Below, piece after piece: positions 35,332 to 44,614 of a DNA stretch of 64,000 nt. The stretch comes from Corynebacterium minutissimum (GTDB lineage Bacteria > Actinomycetota > Actinomycetes > Mycobacteriales > Mycobacteriaceae), in NCBI RefSeq assembly GCF_016889765.1, contig NZ_CP069533.1, positions 124,001 to 188,000 of the forward strand. Reading direction: 5' to 3'. The translations under genes and the position numbers were made by a program. The notes beneath the pieces were generated by a model, which was not told the origin of the DNA, ran no database searches, and worked only from the letters and a program-made list of their open reading frames with translations. Numbering within the stretch: position 1 is the first letter of the stretch; each line of letters starts with the position of its first letter.

Positions 35332-35869
35332 GTACTTCGTCTCCTAGTTGTGAAGGCTGGTGGCCGTTCAACGCGACATCGCGCGCATCCAGCCAAGATT
35401 GCAAAATTTCCACGGCAGCCGCCTGGTCAATAACCGAGCGGCCACGTTTCTCTGATACACCAGAGGCCCGCAGCGCAGAGGTGGCCACCACCGTGGTGAG
35501 GCGTTCATCCACCATGCGCACGGGCGGAGGTGTCTTCATCGTGTCATCTTTTGCCAAGCGGCGGCGGATACGAAACGCTATTTCCTTGGCATGTTTCACG
35601 CTTTTGGAGCCATTGCCCTTGAGATCGCGCGGCAAGCCCACGGCCACCTCCACAACCTCGTACTCGCGGATGAGCTGAAGAAGACGGTCAATATCACCTT
35701 GATCGCGGTCCTTAAAGCCGGTTTCGCGCCGCACGGTTTCCACTGGCATGGCTAAGCGGGCTTCGCGGTCTGAGACGGCCACGCCGATACGCACAGTACC
35801 GACGTCAAGGCCCAGACGGCGGCCTGGGCCCGGGTCCTCTACTCCAGGTTTATCCGGCTCAACGGCCAT
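35321..35869 (-). CDS. ruvX: Holliday junction resolvase-like protein RuvX (YqgF)
   Basis: A 182-residue RNase H-fold nuclease. It has the first catalytic block GLDVGTVRIGVAVSD and GLPRDLKGNGS plus DERLTTVVA. In E. coli YqgF acts in 16S rRNA 5'-end processing rather than as a proven resolvase. Placed between alaS and mltG, the standard bacterial order. Confidence 0.94.
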   Translation of the reverse strand: MAVEPDKPGVEDPGPGRRLGLDVGTVRIGVAVSDREARLAMPVETVRRETGFKDRDQGDIDRLLQLIREYEVVEVAVGLPRDLKGNGSKSVKHAKEIAFRIRRRLAKDDTMKTPPPVRMVDERLTTVVATSALRASGVSEKRGRSVIDQAAAVEILQSWLDARDVALNGHQPSQLGDEVREP

Positions 35870-35898
35870 GCAGTTCCTCCTCTGGGCTGGGACGGCGT

Positions 35899-38586
35899 TT
35901 ACAGGGCAGACAGCTCGTCGCGTACGGCGTTGAAGGCTGCCTCAAGACCTGCAGCGTCGGCACCGGAGCCCTGGGCCATGTCGGGCTTGCCACCACCCTT
36001 GCCGTCGACATAGCCAGAGATGGTCTTCACCAGGTCTCCTGCCTTAACTCCGCGTTCATTGGCGGCCTTGGTAGCGCCGACGATGAACGGCATCTTGCCG
36101 CCCTCATTCTCAGAGGCGAGCACCACGATGCCTGCGGCATCACCCAGGCGGTTCTTGATATCGGAGGCCAAAGTGCGCAAATCACCACCGTTGACGCCGT
36201 TGGGTAGCTTGACAGAAATAACGGAGAAACCGTTAATGTCGGTCGCACCCGCAATCATGTCCGCAGTTTGGGACATGAGCTGGGCCTTGTGAAGGTCAGC
36301 GATCTGCTTCTCTGCTGCCTTAAGCTTCTCGGTGAGCTGCGCAATACGTTCTGGGAGATCCTCCGTCTGAACTTTAAGCTCGCGGGATACGCCTTCCACC
36401 AAAGCGGTTTCCTTGGAGTAGTAGCGGAAGGCATCCAAGCCCGAATAAGCCTCGATGCGGCGCGCGCCAGAGCCCACGGAGGATTCTCCCAGTACGGAGA
36501 CAGGGCCGATTTCGGACGTGTTGGTCACGTGAGTACCACCACAGAGCTCAATGGAGAAAGGCCCGCCCATCTCCACAACGCGGACATCGGAACCGTAGTT
36601 TTCCCCAAAGAGCGCCATGGCACCCATGTCCTTGGCTTTATCCAGGGTGGTCTCGATGGTGTGGACTGGGAAATGCTGGTCGACGGCCTGGTTGGTCACC
36701 AGGGCGATCTCCTCCAGCTGTTCCGGGGTGAGCTGCTCGGTGTAGTTGAAATCGAAGCGCAGGTAGCCTGGTCGGTTCAAGGAGCCAGCCTGGACTGCGG
36801 TGGGGCCAAGCACCTGGCGCAGGGCAGCGTGGATGAGGTGGGTTGCGGAGTGCGCCTGGACGGCTCCGTGGCGCCACTGCTCATCCACCTCAGCGGTAAC
36901 ACCGCTGCCCAGTTCGAGTCCGCCGGAGGTCACAGTGGCCTTGTGAACCCACAGCTTCTTGCCTACCTTCTGGACATCATTGACCTCAAGCAGGGTCTCC
37001 CCCGCGAGGATGCGGCCGCGGTCAGCGGTCTGGCCGCCGGCCTCGGCGTAGAGCGGTGACTGGTCCAAGATCACCTCAACGGTATCTCCCGCCTGAACCT
37101 CGGAGACCTTTTCGCCATCGCGAACCAGACCGATGACCTTGGCATCGGACTCAAGAGTCTCGTAGCCAGTAAAGACGGTCGGGTTGTTATCGACCCAGTC
37201 GCGGTAGAGCGAGAGGTCAGCGTGGCCGTGCTTCTTAGCTTGGCTATCGGCCTTGGCGCGGCGGCGCTGCTCACCCATAGCGGCATCAAAGCCGTCCATG
37301 TCCACGCTGAGGCCGGCTTCTTGAGCCATCTCAAGCGTCAGGTCGATGGGGAAACCATAGGTATCGTGCAGCTCAAAGGCCTTCTCTCCGGACAGCACCT
37401 TCGGGGTTGCCGCACGGGAGGTGTTCTTGAGCTCATCCACGGCTTCGTCGAAAAGCTTGGTGCCGGACTCCAGGGTCTTAAGGAAGGCCCTTTCCTCTGC
37501 CACGGCTACGCGCAGGATGCGCTCGCGGTTGTCTGCGATCTCGGGGTAGGACGGAGTCATGGTGTCCATGATGGTGTTCATCAAGCGTTCCATGGTCTCG
37601 CCCCGGGCTCCGAGCAACTTGGCGGACCGAATGATGCGGCGCAGTAGGCGGCGCAGGATGTAGCCACGGCCTTCATTACCCGGGGTCACGCCGTCGAGGA
37701 TCAGCATCATGCCGGTACGCGAGTGGTCAGCCACCACGCGGAAGCGGATGAGGTCCTCCTTCGGTGCATCCGGAACGTACGTCGCACCGGTAAGCTTCTC
37801 AGCTACGTCGATAACCGGGCGCAGCAGATCCGTCTCATAGACGTTATCCACGCCCTGCAGGATGCAGGCCACGCGCTCGATGCCCATACCGGTATCGATG
37901 TTCTTCTTGGGCAGCTCGCCGACGATCTCAAAGTTTCCCTTACCGATGCCCTCACCGCGCTCGTTCTGCATGAAGACCAGGTTCCAGATCTCCATATAGC
38001 GGTTATCGTCCTCGATGGGGCCGCCGTCTTTGCCGTACTCCGGGCCGCGGTCATAGTAGATCTCAGAACACGGACCACAAGGTCCGGGGATACCCATGGA
38101 CCAGTAGTTATCCTCCATTCCGAGGCGCTGAATGCGTTCGCGGGGAACACCAATCTTGGTGTGCCAGATATCGGCTGCCTCATCGTCATCGAGGTAGACC
38201 GTAACCCACAGGCGCTCTGGGTCAAGGCCCAAACCGCCCTCGTCAACGGAGTTTGTCAGCAGCGTCCAAGCGTGGGTAATAGCACCTTCCTTGAAGTACT
38301 GACCGAAGGAAAAGTTACCCGCCATCTGGAAGAAAGTGTTGTGACGGGTGGTGATACCTACCTCTTCGATGTCCAGGGTGCGCACGCACTTCTGGATGCT
38401 GGTAGCCGTGCCATTGGCAAAAGGTGGGTTCTGCTGACCTAGGAAGTAGGGCTTGAAGGGAACCATGCCGGCGTTGACGAAGAGCAAGTTCGGGTCATCC
38501 AGGATCAACGACGCGCTGGGCACGGCTTCGTGGCCGGCCTTGACGAAGTGCTGGGTAAATCGTTCCCGGATCTCATGAGTCTTCAC
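35899..38586 (-). CDS. alaS: alanine-tRNA ligase
   Basis: Charges tRNA-Ala. The 895-residue enzyme contains the class II catalytic core (FVNAGMVPFKPYFLG, then RHNTFFQMAGNFSFG), the tRNA-recognition region, the editing domain with zinc-type motifs HSATHLIHAAL and CGGTHVTNTSEIG, and the C-Ala domain. Full length for the family. GTG 38586 is preferred to TTG 38592, because AAGGA sits nine bases before it and homologues begin near this point. Confidence 0.97.
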   Translation of the reverse strand: MKTHEIRERFTQHFVKAGHEAVPSASLILDDPNLLFVNAGMVPFKPYFLGQQNPPFANGTATSIQKCVRTLDIEEVGITTRHNTFFQMAGNFSFGQYFKEGAITHAWTLLTNSVDEGGLGLDPERLWVTVYLDDDEAADIWHTKIGVPRERIQRLGMEDNYWSMGIPGPCGPCSEIYYDRGPEYGKDGGPIEDDNRYMEIWNLVFMQNERGEGIGKGNFEIVGELPKKNIDTGMGIERVACILQGVDNVYETDLLRPVIDVAEKLTGATYVPDAPKEDLIRFRVVADHSRTGMMLILDGVTPGNEGRGYILRRLLRRIIRSAKLLGARGETMERLMNTIMDTMTPSYPEIADNRERILRVAVAEERAFLKTLESGTKLFDEAVDELKNTSRAATPKVLSGEKAFELHDTYGFPIDLTLEMAQEAGLSVDMDGFDAAMGEQRRRAKADSQAKKHGHADLSLYRDWVDNNPTVFTGYETLESDAKVIGLVRDGEKVSEVQAGDTVEVILDQSPLYAEAGGQTADRGRILAGETLLEVNDVQKVGKKLWVHKATVTSGGLELGSGVTAEVDEQWRHGAVQAHSATHLIHAALRQVLGPTAVQAGSLNRPGYLRFDFNYTEQLTPEQLEEIALVTNQAVDQHFPVHTIETTLDKAKDMGAMALFGENYGSDVRVVEMGGPFSIELCGGTHVTNTSEIGPVSVLGESSVGSGARRIEAYSGLDAFRYYSKETALVEGVSRELKVQTEDLPERIAQLTEKLKAAEKQIADLHKAQLMSQTADMIAGATDINGFSVISVKLPNGVNGGDLRTLASDIKNRLGDAAGIVVLASENEGGKMPFIVGATKAANERGVKAGDLVKTISGYVDGKGGGKPDMAQGSGADAAGLEAAFNAVRDELSAL

Positions 38587-38653
38587 GAGCAAAAGTCCTT
38601 CACTGTTGAGTCGTTTCTAGTCAGCGCTCAACTTTACCCGTCGTGGGGCATGC

Positions 38654-40012
38654 TTATCGACGCCGCCCCCGAATGATGTCTCGCAATCTTCCCAAATAGT
38701 CACGCACGCGCGTTTCCGCACCGTGGTCAGTGGGGTGATAATACGTGGCGTCACCAAGCGCATCCGGCATGTATTGCTGCGCGACGACTCCCCGGGGATC
38801 ATCGTGCGGATAGATATAACCCACAGCGTTGCCGAGGCGCTTCGCCCCTTCGTAATGGCCATCACGCAGATGAGCGGGGACGTGGCCAATCTTGCCAGCT
38901 TGGACATCGGCTTGGGCTGCATTGATGGCATTAATGACGGAATTGGACTTCGGCGCGGTGGCCAGGTGAATGGTGGCTTGGGCCAGCGGAATGCGGGCCT
39001 CCGGCAGTCCGATGAGCGCTGCGGCCTCCGCGGCAGCCACCGCGGTGGGAAGGGCCGTGGGATCCGCCATGCCGATGTCTTCAGAGGCATGGATGATAAG
39101 CCTGCGAGCAATAAACCGGGGGTCTTCCCCTGCCTCGACCATGCGGGCAAGGTAATGCAACGCTGCGTCGACATCAGAGCCGCGGATGGACTTGATAAAG
39201 GCGGACACCACGTCATAGTGCTGGTCGCCGTCGCGGTCATAACGAACGACTGCGCGATTAACGTTCGCGGTGAGAACCTCACTTGTCAGTTCCCCGCCAT
39301 CCGGTACGGCCTCCGCTGCGGCTTCCAAGTAGGTCAACGTGCGACGGGCGTCTCCCCCAGCCAGCAACACGAGCTGATCCAAGGCTTCGTCGCTTGCGGT
39401 GATACGCCCATCCAATCCCCGCTCGCTGGTGAGCGCACGTTCGGCAAGGGTACGAAGGGCAGCATCATCAAGCGGCTGCAAATGGCACAGAAGGGAGCGC
39501 GATAGCAACGGCGCTACGACTGAAAATGAGGGGTTCTCCGTGGTCGCAGCCACAAGGAGAACGGTGCGGTTTTCGACGGCAGCAAGCAACGCGTCCTGCT
39601 GGGTCTTTGAAAAGCGGTGAACCTCGTCGATGAAGAGGACGGTACGGCGGCCTTCGATCAACTCGCGACGAGCGTGCGTAATAACCTCACGGACTTGCTT
39701 GACTCCAGAATCCAGAGCAGAAAGGCCAATGAAGTTATCTCCTAGGGCGGACGCGATGAGTGACGCCAAGGTGGTTTTACCCGTTCCGGGAGGACCATAG
39801 AGAATAACGGAGGCTTCCCCGGAGCCCTCCACAAGGCGGCGCAGCGGAGTGCCCGGTTCCAGAAGGTGCTCCTGCCCCACTACCTCATCAAGGCTCTGCG
39901 GGCGCATACGAGCAGCGAGGGGCGAGCCGGAGTGCGTAGCAAACATGTCTGCGCCCGCCGCAGCCGGGCGGAACGTGGCGGTATCATCGCCGAAAAGGGA
40001 ATCCTGACCCAT
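38654..40012 (-). CDS. rarA: replication-associated recombination protein A
   Basis: A 452-residue AAA+ ATPase of the RarA/MgsA/WRNIP1 group, acting at stalled forks with SSB. Walker A GPPGTGKT (73-80), Walker B VLFIDEVHRFSK, sensor TTENPSFSV and the C-terminal tetramerisation region with NAVGYIYPHDDP are visible. Starts at ATG 40012, sharing a base with the upstream stop (TAATG), so translation is probably coupled to the phosphotransferase-like gene. Confidence 0.95.
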   Translation of the reverse strand: MGQDSLFGDDTATFRPAAAGADMFATHSGSPLAARMRPQSLDEVVGQEHLLEPGTPLRRLVEGSGEASVILYGPPGTGKTTLASLIASALGDNFIGLSALDSGVKQVREVITHARRELIEGRRTVLFIDEVHRFSKTQQDALLAAVENRTVLLVAATTENPSFSVVAPLLSRSLLCHLQPLDDAALRTLAERALTSERGLDGRITASDEALDQLVLLAGGDARRTLTYLEAAAEAVPDGGELTSEVLTANVNRAVVRYDRDGDQHYDVVSAFIKSIRGSDVDAALHYLARMVEAGEDPRFIARRLIIHASEDIGMADPTALPTAVAAAEAAALIGLPEARIPLAQATIHLATAPKSNSVINAINAAQADVQAGKIGHVPAHLRDGHYEGAKRLGNAVGYIYPHDDPRGVVAQQYMPDALGDATYYHPTDHGAETRVRDYLGRLRDIIRGRRR

Positions 40013-41244
40013 TAGGAATCCTGCAAACGATGAGCGACGCGGCCACTAAACTCCGCAACGTCTGCGCACATGTCATTGGGACACAGCGCGGCAAAACGTG
40101 ACAGCGCTTCGAAGGTCTCGTACAGGTCGCGCCGAATGAGGTGTTCATCCTCAGTGAACGGGCCCCGATCCGACGGCCGCAGGAGTGAGCGCTGCGGGTC
40201 ATGGTTGATGTCCGCATTGCCCTCCGACAACGCCACCACACCTTCGATGCCGCCCGCGTACATCGTTGTGACGCTGGAAAAAGCCCAACCAATGAGGCAG
40301 GCGACGAGCAGCTCATGCAGTGTTTGCTCATCCGCCAACTGCGGCCAGACATCGACGATGCGTCGTTGCCAGGCGTGGATAAACACCTCTGCTTCCTCAT
40401 CGCTAATGGGGCGCGTAAAGAGGAACTGCGGGAAGCCGGCCACCACACAAGCCACGTCAAAGCCGACGTTGCGGAAACCTGCCCACTCGTAGTCCAAGAA
40501 GGTCAGGGTGTGTCCCACAATGATGTTGTCTGGGGAGAGGTCAAAAGGGGTAAAGGCGCGGATTCGTCCCGAGCTCAGGTTCCCAGTAGCTGTGCGGGCC
40601 AACTCCAGCACGTGTTCCGGGGGTTCTATACCGGCTTCGGTGAGGATATCAGCGCCGATGAGGATAGAACTTTGCAGAGAGTCATCACGCAGCGCTTGGT
40701 GCTCGGCATACTCTGGGTGCTTGCGCAGCTGACGATTGAGCAACGCATCATAATCCTCTTTGCGGCTTGCCGTTCCGACATGCATTTTGCCGAGCGCGCT
40801 GCCGAGCCTGCGAAGCAGATCGCGGCGCTCGTTCTCATCGCTTCGCGTGAGAGTATCGGCAAGAGTATCGCCATCGCCAGCATCTGACAGCACGAGAATG
40901 CGCTTGTCGACGTCATGCGCCAACAACACCGGCCCCGGGCGCACCTCTTCCGACAGAGAGGTGGTGAATTGATACGCCACTACCTCGCGCAAGAGGGCGG
41001 CATCGTCGATAGTGTGGCCGGTAACCGGGTTGTATTTGATGACGACCGAGCGGTGAGGAAAGAAGGCACTTGGCGTGGTTCGTGCGCGCAGCACGACGGC
41101 GTTGCCGGAACCACCGAGAGATTCAATATCACTCAGCTCCGGTTCACCGCCGAAGCGGCGGGACAGCATCTGCGATGCTTCCTCGACCACGCTGTTTTCG
41201 ACTGATTCCTGCTCCACAGCATTCACTGGCTCGTCTGCCTCCAC
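40012..41244 (-). CDS. phosphotransferase (APH)-fold protein with altered catalytic loop
   Basis: A 410-residue protein with the aminoglycoside-phosphotransferase/choline-kinase fold. The ATP-side Lys is K70 (VVIKYNP). The catalytic loop reads TPFDLSPDN (D225, N230) where the family usually has HGDLHPGN, so the base Asp and metal Asn remain but the His is lost. The DxE-type metal motif is FLDYEWAG (D241). This suggests a kinase with an unusual loop or a pseudokinase; the substrate is unknown. It directly overlaps rarA. Confidence 0.7.
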   Translation of the reverse strand: MEADEPVNAVEQESVENSVVEEASQMLSRRFGGEPELSDIESLGGSGNAVVLRARTTPSAFFPHRSVVIKYNPVTGHTIDDAALLREVVAYQFTTSLSEEVRPGPVLLAHDVDKRILVLSDAGDGDTLADTLTRSDENERRDLLRRLGSALGKMHVGTASRKEDYDALLNRQLRKHPEYAEHQALRDDSLQSSILIGADILTEAGIEPPEHVLELARTATGNLSSGRIRAFTPFDLSPDNIIVGHTLTFLDYEWAGFRNVGFDVACVVAGFPQFLFTRPISDEEAEVFIHAWQRRIVDVWPQLADEQTLHELLVACLIGWAFSSVTTMYAGGIEGVVALSEGNADINHDPQRSLLRPSDRGPFTEDEHLIRRDLYETFEALSRFAALCPNDMCADVAEFSGRVAHRLQDS

Positions 41245-41382
41245 TTGTCATTGGCCCAATCATGATACTCGCCTCTCGACCACGCGGCACGGCGCCCCCT
41301 CATCAAGGAGGCGACGCGCACGCACACGTGGCTAGAGGCAGATCATGTGATTGTGGACTGCGTTCATAGACCAGATAAAGGC

Positions 41383-43206
41383 CTATTCTGCCTTGGCCTC
41401 AGCCTTTGCAGCCTTATCAGCCTTTGCGGCCTTCTCCGGCTTGAAATCGACACCCGTCTCCTTACGCTGTGCCGCTGGGATGGTGCCAGGGGCGTCGGTC
41501 AGCGGATCCACGCCACCACCGGACTTCGGGAAGGCAATGACGTCACGAATGGAATCAAACCCGCCCAGAAGGGAGACGATACGGTCCCAGCCGAAGGCGA
41601 TGCCGCCGTGCGGCGGTGCACCGAACTGGAATGCGTCGAGCAGGAAGCCGAACTTCTCCTGGGCTTCTTCCTCACCAATCCCCATCACATCGAAGACACG
41701 CTTCTGCACGTCCTGGTTGTGGATACGGATGGAACCGCCGCCAATCTCGTTGCCGTTGCAGACAATGTCGTAGGCATACGCGAGGGCCTCGCCCGGCTCC
41801 TTATCGAAGGTGTCGAGGTATTCCGGCTTCGGGGAAGTAAAGGCGTGGTGGACAGCAGTCCACTTCGAGTGCCCCAGAGCAACATCACCGGATGCCGTGG
41901 CATCTGCGGAAGGCTCAAAGAGCGGTGCGTCGACAACCCAGGTAAAGGCCCAGTCGCCGTCCTTGATGAGATCGAGCTTCTTAGCAATCTCGCCACGCGC
42001 CGCACCCAGCAGTGCGCGGGAAGACTTAGTGTCGCCCGCAGCGAAGAAAATAGCGTCACCCGGCTTGGCACCAACGTGCTCCGCGATGCCCTCGCGCTCG
42101 GCATCGGTAATGTTCTTGGCCACCGGACCACCCAAGGTACCGTCCTCAGCGATGGTGATGTAGGCAAGGCCCTTGGCGCCACGCTGCTTGGCCCATTCCT
42201 GCCAGGCATCGAACTGGCGGCGTGGCTGAGAAGCGCCACCTTCCATGACGACAGCGCCGACGTACTCGTTCTGGAACACGCGGAAAGTGGTGTCCTTGAA
42301 GAAGTCGGTGCACTCCACGATCTTGATGTCAAAACGCAGGTCCGGCTTGTCAGAGCCGTAGTACTTCATCGCATCGGCGTAGGTCATGCGCGGAATCGGG
42401 GTCTGGATCTCATAGCCAATGAGCTTCCACAGAGCGGAAACAATCTCTTCTGCCAAGGCGATGACATCGTCCTGGTCAACGAAGGACATCTCCACATCGA
42501 GCTGGGTAAACTCCGGCTGACGATCAGCACGGAAGTCCTCATCGCGGTAGCAGCGAGCGATCTGGTAGTAGCGCTCCATGCCAGACACCATGAGCAGCTG
42601 CTTGAACAGCTGCGGGGACTGCGGCAGGGCGTACCAGCTGCCCGGCTTCAGACGCGCCGGAACCAGGAAGTCACGAGCACCTTCCGGGGTGGAACGGGTC
42701 AGAGTAGGAGTCTCAATCTCGGTGAAGTCGTGGCTATCCAGCACCTGGCGGGCTGCACGGTTCGCTGCAGAACGCAGGCGCAGGGCATTGGCCTGGCGCT
42801 CGCGGCGCAAATCCAAGTAACGGTACTTCAGACGAGTCTCTTCGCCTACCTCACCGGAGGAAGAGGGGTCATCAATCTGGAACGGAAGCGCTGCAGACGT
42901 GTTGAGCACCTCGAGCTCGGTGACGTTGACTTCAATCTCACCAGAGGCAAGGTTCGGGTTTGCAGAGCCGTCCGGGCGGGGCTCAACCACGCCTGTGACC
43001 TTCACGCAGTACTCAGAGCGCAGGTCGTGAGCGCGTTCGGCCACCTCGGTTTCGCGAAAGACTACCTGGGCAACGCCGGAGCGGTCACGCAGGTCGATGA
43101 AGATAACACCGCCATGGTCGCGACGACGGGCCACCCAACCAGTCAGCGTGACGGTCTCCCCCGCCAGCTCCTTGCGCAGTTCGCCTGCCAGATGTGTACG
43201 CAGCAC
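41383..43206 (-). CDS. aspS: aspartate-tRNA ligase
   Basis: A 607-residue class II synthetase. It has the N-terminal OB-fold for the anticodon (VTLTGWVARRRDHGGVIF), motif 2 FRDEDFRADRQPEFTQLD and the GAD insertion domain typical of bacterial AspRS. An unusual low-complexity tail of KAAKADKAAKAEAKAE type ends the protein. Starts at GTG 43206 with AAGGG upstream. Divergent from the zinc peptidase gene. Confidence 0.97.
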   Translation of the reverse strand: MLRTHLAGELRKELAGETVTLTGWVARRRDHGGVIFIDLRDRSGVAQVVFRETEVAERAHDLRSEYCVKVTGVVEPRPDGSANPNLASGEIEVNVTELEVLNTSAALPFQIDDPSSSGEVGEETRLKYRYLDLRRERQANALRLRSAANRAARQVLDSHDFTEIETPTLTRSTPEGARDFLVPARLKPGSWYALPQSPQLFKQLLMVSGMERYYQIARCYRDEDFRADRQPEFTQLDVEMSFVDQDDVIALAEEIVSALWKLIGYEIQTPIPRMTYADAMKYYGSDKPDLRFDIKIVECTDFFKDTTFRVFQNEYVGAVVMEGGASQPRRQFDAWQEWAKQRGAKGLAYITIAEDGTLGGPVAKNITDAEREGIAEHVGAKPGDAIFFAAGDTKSSRALLGAARGEIAKKLDLIKDGDWAFTWVVDAPLFEPSADATASGDVALGHSKWTAVHHAFTSPKPEYLDTFDKEPGEALAYAYDIVCNGNEIGGGSIRIHNQDVQKRVFDVMGIGEEEAQEKFGFLLDAFQFGAPPHGGIAFGWDRIVSLLGGFDSIRDVIAFPKSGGGVDPLTDAPGTIPAAQRKETGVDFKPEKAAKADKAAKAEAKAE

Positions 43207-43300
43207 GTTCGTTCAATCCCTTCTTATTGTTGACGCTCATGCCCACCCACGCCACGCGTAAACAGCACGCGCCGAGGAGCACAAGAATTTGAACAGCCCA

Positions 43301-43306
43301 AGTCTA
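43301..43306 (-). promoter_or_regulatory. -10 element of aspS
   Basis: TAGACT on the minus strand, about 95 bases before aspS, is the best promoter in the 202-base divergent region. A GCGCGCTG-like palindromic stretch and a second, plus-strand box for the peptidase lie in the same gap. Confidence 0.4.
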
Positions 43307-43395
43307 CCGCTCCCTCCAGACGCGCTCAGCGCGGGGGCCAGGCACCGTCTCCACGCAGCTCCCCATGAAGCACAGCCAAGCCACTCTGCGTGTGG

Positions 43396-43401
43396 CAGAA
43401 T
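43396..43401 (+). promoter_or_regulatory. -10 box of a probable leaderless mRNA (zinc peptidase)
   Basis: CAGAAT ends seven bases before ATG 43409, with no ribosome site. Confidence 0.45.
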
Positions 43402-43408
43402 CTGTTTC

Positions 43409-44302
43409 ATGACTTTCAAATCTGGCGCAAGTTTCGACGGCAAGCGAGCCAGCTCAGGCGGTGGCGGCCGTGGCGGAATGATTGCTACCGGCGGCGGCGT
43501 GGGCTCCCTCCTCCTTATTGGCCTGTACCTCCTGCTGGGCGGCGACCCGGGAGCGCTCACCACTGATCAAACACAGCCTGACCAAACTCAGGTAAGCCCC
43601 GAAGAAGGCGGCGAGGATGCCTTCGCACACTGCCAGACTGCAGAAGACGGCAACAAGTACGACGATTGCCGTGTCATGTTTGCGGCACAGTCAGTAGATA
43701 AAGTCTGGGCGAAGCAGCTTCCGGAGCAGGCGGGCCTGGAGTATTCCGAGCCAGGCCGCGTCATTTTCAACAACACGACGGTCTCTGGTTGTGGCCAAGC
43801 TTCCGGCGCCACCGGCCCCTTCTACTGCCCTGCCGATGAGTCTGCCTATTTCGACACCGCGTTCTTTGATCAGCTTCGCAACTTCGGAGGCGAAAATGCG
43901 CCGCTGGCACAGATGTACATCGTCGCTCACGAATTTGGTCACCACATCCAAAAGCTTGAAGGAACGCTGAGCCTTTCCAACTACAACGACCCCGGCGAGG
44001 ACTCCAATGCGGTCAAGATCGAGCTGCAGGCAGATTGCTACGCAGGCCTGTGGGCACACTACGCAGACGAAGGTGATGATGCCCTCCTAGAAACCATCAC
44101 TGAACAACAGGTCACTGATGCTGTTAACACTGCTCGTGCGGTGGGCGATGACAACATTCAGCGTCGTTCTGGCGGCGAGGTACGCCCGGATACGTGGACG
44201 CATGGCTCCTCCGAGGACCGCGCCAAAGCCTTCTTGGCGGGCTACGAGTCCGGCAAAATGGCGCAATGCGACACGTTGGAGCGTGGAGTCTACAAGTCCT
44301 AG
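43409..44302 (+). CDS. neutral zinc metallopeptidase (YpfJ family)
   Basis: A 297-residue protein of the YpfJ/zinc-metallopeptidase family. It has a cytoplasmic Gly-rich lead, one membrane helix (about 30-45, GGVGSLLLIGLYLLLGG) and an extracytoplasmic catalytic domain with HEFGHH (H174, E175, H178). Paired Cys at 75/87 and 128/140 fit an exported domain. Homology starts at MTFKSGASFDG and a leaderless -10 box matches ATG 43409, so the longer frame upstream is dropped. Substrate unknown. Confidence 0.88.
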   Translation: MTFKSGASFDGKRASSGGGGRGGMIATGGGVGSLLLIGLYLLLGGDPGALTTDQTQPDQTQVSPEEGGEDAFAHCQTAEDGNKYDDCRVMFAAQSVDKVWAKQLPEQAGLEYSEPGRVIFNNTTVSGCGQASGATGPFYCPADESAYFDTAFFDQLRNFGGENAPLAQMYIVAHEFGHHIQKLEGTLSLSNYNDPGEDSNAVKIELQADCYAGLWAHYADEGDDALLETITEQQVTDAVNTARAVGDDNIQRRSGGEVRPDTWTHGSSEDRAKAFLAGYESGKMAQCDTLERGVYKS

Positions 44303-44346
44303 CTGTAGTTAAGTTGGCGCGCCAGCAGCCTTGCCTTCCCTCTCAC

Positions 44347-44385
44347 TGTGCACATCCTTGTTCATACAGGGCTGTGCACATTTTT
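44347..44385 (+). terminator. terminator after the zinc peptidase gene
   Basis: Two copies of the palindrome TGTGCACA (44347-44354 and 44373-44380) can pair with each other across an 18-base loop and are followed by TTTTT. Confidence 0.7.
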
Positions 44386-44614
44386 CGTGTGAAACGAGGA
44401 TTGTCACAAGGTGTGGCAACCACGCACACCTCCAAAGGCATTTACTCAATAAGATTTAGGACTGCCGACATAGCTCGTTCACTTTCTGGCCACCTAGGTT
44501 TCTTACGCTATCCAAGTTCCCGCCGGCTCGTGGTGGGTACCGCTCTATCTTTTATTACTTCATTGAGCCTGCGATTTACCTCGCTAGGCTCTGTTCTCAG
44601 AAAGGAACGACGTT
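44386..44614 (+). promoter_or_regulatory. upstream region and promoter of the Pit gene
   Basis: The 312-base gap before the Pit gene holds the peptidase terminator, an inverted repeat GGTGTG-N9-CACACC (44410-44430) and a promoter with TTGAGC (44563-44568) and TAGGCT (44585-44590) spaced by 16 bases. An AAAGGA site precedes TTG 44615. No gene is seen. The repeat resembles a regulator site, but its spacing does not match the GlxR (TGTG-N8-CACA) pattern. Confidence 0.5.

Noticed and set aside
38593..38653. T-box or other riboswitch before alaS
   Set aside because: Only about 60 bases separate rarA and alaS, too short for a T-box, and no antiterminator structure is visible.
41347..43233. Long open frame antisense to aspS (628 codons)
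   Set aside because: Shadow of aspS; no recognisable domain or start signals.
44410..44430. GlxR (cAMP receptor) binding site upstream of the Pit gene
   Set aside because: Half-sites TGTG and CACA are nine bases apart rather than eight and the inner consensus is missing.
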